A stretch of DNA of 6,864 bases from NCBI GenBank assembly GCA_002068715.1, contig MWAR01000316.1, positions 1-6,864 on the forward strand, given 5' to 3'. The position numbers and the translations under genes are program-made. Below are positions 4,899 through 6,864 of this stretch, piece after piece (position 1 is the first letter of the stretch; each line of letters begins with the position of its first letter). The notes under the pieces are model-generated. The model did no database searches. It was given only the letters and a program-made list of their open reading frames with translations, and was not told the origin of the DNA. The DNA is from a bacterium ADurb.Bin374. GTDB taxonomy: Bacteria; Riflebacteria; Ozemobacteria; Ozemobacterales; Ozemobacteraceae.

Positions 4899-6864
4899 AT
4901 GACGAAACTTTCTTCGAACGCCCCCTCGTTCAGAACCGGTCTCATACGTGCTTGTACAGCCGCCGTGTTCGCCCTTGGCACTCTGTGCGCACCCGTCGGG
5001 GCAGCCGCGTCGGATAACGAACTAGCCGCCGTCCATGCGCGCTATGTTGCGCTGTATGCAGAGTATTCCGAAGCGGTTCGCCAGCAAGCCTCTCCGGAAA
5101 AGATCGAAACGCTCGCCGCAGAACTTCGCTCGGCGCAGGCCGCGTATGAAAAAGCCGTCCGTGGCGGCTCGATCACGAAGGCGTCATCGCCCCTTCCCTC
5201 TGAAATCGAACCGGAACCAGCTCTCTATGCAACCGACACAGGCGATTCTCTCGTGCAACCAGAAACGGTCTCCGCAACGGCGCCGAGGCGTCTGACAGCC
5301 GAGCGGCAGGCATTCGAGAACCTGCTGGTGAAAATGTATGGACCTGAACGAAAATCGAATCCGTCTTGGCTCGTCGAGCAGCTGAAGAAGTTCATTTCCG
5401 GTGTATTCGAGCCCCAGCTGAAGGTCGAAGCCACCTGGGAACTCGCCGAACTCCTGATGGAGAGCACCGGCTCCGTCGAGGCCGCGAAAAAGACCCTGAC
5501 CGACCTCGCCGCATCGACCCGCAACCCTGAGATCCGGCGTCAGGCACTCGCACGGATAAAACAGTACAACCTCGAATCGAAGATCGACGCCCAGCGAAAA
5601 ACGTTCGAAACGAAACGGCTCGCCACGATCTCCGCCTGGCAGGCCACGGCGAAGACCTCCTGGCTCGCTTTTCCAGTGAAGGGCGCCCGATGGACGAAAT
5701 GGCTCGTTGCGAACGCCGGCAGGCGCATCGAGGGCGTACGGCTTCGCAAACTCCTCGATGAGTATGAGACGGTCGTCGCCGACACGTTCGAGAAAGGGAC
5801 GATCGACGAGAAGACCGCGTCGAGACTGATTCCCGCAAATACCGTCACGATGCTCGTGAACGGCCGGTCGAGCTTCGCGAAACGGTTCGAGATCGTCGCC
5901 GCCGCGAAGTCCGATATCTGCATTCAGACCCTGCTCTGGAACGACGACGAAATCGGGAACAAGATGGCCGACCTGCTGATCGCACGCGTGAAGGACGGTG
6001 TCGACGTGCGCGTCATCGTCGACGATGCCTTCGCCTTCAGTCGCCGCAAGGGCATCATCAGGCGCATGCAGAACGGCGGCGTCCAGGTGCTGATCAACAA
6101 CCCGCTTTTGCGAAATACGCTGAAGGCGAATTATCGGTCGCACCAGAAGATGCTGATTGTTGACGAAGGCGTTGCGATCGTCGGCGGCATGAACATGGCC
6201 ACGGAATACGCGAAAGGCGAGATCGAGGACTTCGGTTGGCGCGACACCGACGTGATGGTGACCGGCCCCGTCGTCGATAATATCTGCGAGCTGTTCGAGA
6301 ACAACTGGGAGCGTCTTGTCATCGACGAGCGCGCCGAGACCGGCGCCCCGAAAATCTCCGAGGTGAAGGACAAGACCGAGAAGCTGCCGATCCTTCCGAA
6401 CCGTGCCCAGCTCATTCCCGGCCCGCTTCCGATCTACTTCGACGAGCCACCCGTCTTCGAGAACGTGCGCGTGCGTTTCCTCGAAACATTCCCGACGAGA
6501 TCCGACGATGACGACATTCTCGACCTGTTCATCGAGTATATGAACGGCTGCACCCAGGAAGTCATCTTCGAAAGCGCGTATTTCATCCCGACCCCGGCGC
6601 TGAAAAACGCGATCGTCGCAGCGTGCCGCCGGGGCGTGAAAGTGAAGATTCTCACCAACTCGGTCGAGAGCAACAATCACCCGCAGGCCGGCATCGCCGG
6701 CCGGGCGAACTACGAAGACGTGATGAAAGCCGGCGCCGAGATCTACGAGTGGCGCGGCGCCCAGACGCTTCACTCGAAGGTCAGCTGGTTCGACGGAAAG
6801 GCCGCGACGGTCGGCGCCTACAACGTCAACTCGCGCAGCCACGCCTGCGATTCGGAAGACGTGA
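4899..6864 (+). CDS. Secreted phospholipase D-superfamily protein (two HKD motifs, cardiolipin synthase-like), 3' truncated
   Basis: The frame starts at ATG 4899 and is still open at the window end, giving 655 visible residues. Residues 1-37 form a signal peptide (basic start, hydrophobic ACTAAVFALGTLCAPVGAA, cleavage near AAA-S); the Cys does not sit in a good lipobox. Residues 38-90 are Ala/Glu-rich and likely coiled coil, followed by a Pro/Thr-rich linker (about 93-130) and a mainly helical region to about 310. The catalytic part then follows. The first HKD is SHQKMLIVD with His415, Lys417, Asp422 and the trailing GGMN. The second is LHSKVSWFD with His625, Lys627, Asp632 and the trailing GAYNVNSRS. 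Two HKDs in one chain form one active site in this superfamily, which includes cardiolipin synthases, phospholipases and some nucleases. The spacing best fits cardiolipin synthase/PLD-type lipid enzymes, but those lack the roughly 270-residue helical part after the signal peptide. The predicted location is outside the cytoplasm. The substrate is not decided by sequence. Confidence 0.9.
   Translation, partial: MTKLSSNAPSFRTGLIRACTAAVFALGTLCAPVGAAASDNELAAVHARYVALYAEYSEAVRQQASPEKIETLAAELRSAQAAYEKAVRGGSITKASSPLPSEIEPEPALYATDTGDSLVQPETVSATAPRRLTAERQAFENLLVKMYGPERKSNPSWLVEQLKKFISGVFEPQLKVEATWELAELLMESTGSVEAAKKTLTDLAASTRNPEIRRQALARIKQYNLESKIDAQRKTFETKRLATISAWQATAKTSWLAFPVKGARWTKWLVANAGRRIEGVRLRKLLDEYETVVADTFEKGTIDEKTASRLIPANTVTMLVNGRSSFAKRFEIVAAAKSDICIQTLLWNDDEIGNKMADLLIARVKDGVDVRVIVDDAFAFSRRKGIIRRMQNGGVQVLINNPLLRNTLKANYRSHQKMLIVDEGVAIVGGMNMATEYAKGEIEDFGWRDTDVMVTGPVVDNICELFENNWERLVIDERAETGAPKISEVKDKTEKLPILPNRAQLIPGPLPIYFDEPPVFENVRVRFLETFPTRSDDDDILDLFIEYMNGCTQEVIFESAYFIPTPALKNAIVAACRRGVKVKILTNSVESNNHPQAGIAGRANYEDVMKAGAEIYEWRGAQTLHSKVSWFDGKAATVGAYNVNSRSHACDSEDV

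Noticed and set aside
5184..6842. 552-codon - strand open frame
   Set aside because: It is antisense to the phospholipase D-like gene, whose frame has a signal peptide and two HKD motifs. The long opening is a by-product of GC-rich third codon positions.

Overview
This is a GC-rich bacterial window. Three exported or membrane-associated proteins are encoded on the + strand, and an IS110-type insertion sequence on the - strand sits between the second and third. Two of the three products carry clear N-terminal export signals and the third starts inside a hydrophobic segment, which fits a cell envelope with exported enzymes, probably Gram-negative-like. The species cannot be named. The long GC-rich palindromic intergenic repeats (core CTCTGCGCCTCGGCGGT) resemble those scattered through genomes of many environmental bacteria, so an uncultured environmental lineage is a reasonable inference only.

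Layout. Positions 2-556 hold the 3' part of a membrane-anchored protein with the outline of an S26 (signal peptidase I-like) fold, but with neither catalytic residue at the expected place. A 98-base gap with a (TA)7 tract leads to a 670-residue secreted papain-like (C1) cysteine peptidase at 655-2667, with an intact Gln-Cys-His-Asn set and a large unrecognised C-terminal half. Positions 2668-3010 contain no gene. They hold a strong hairpin (2733-2798), one complete intergenic repeat unit (2799-2922) and the left part of a second unit (2923-2965).

The second unit is interrupted by an IS110-family element at about 2966-4672. Its transposase (4396-3011, - strand) has a RuvC-like N-terminal domain and a Transposase_20 C-terminal domain. 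It also has an Asp-to-Ser change at the expected fourth acidic position and a long basic/Pro-rich tail. The roughly 275 non-coding bases upstream of it contain nested stem-loops laid out like an IS110 bridge RNA. The repeat resumes at about 4673. The 17-base core lies 47 bases from the inferred junction in both the intact and the interrupted copy, which places the insertion point to within a few bases.

A perfect TATAAT box and a GGAGG ribosome site then precede a secreted phospholipase D-superfamily protein (4899 to beyond the window end) with two HKD motifs and a helical N-terminal extension of about 300 residues.

The three host genes do not form an obvious pathway; what they share is export. 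The most interesting part is the IS110 element and its target: a recombinase with its probable guide RNA, inserted inside a palindromic intergenic repeat whose intact sister copy lies next to it.
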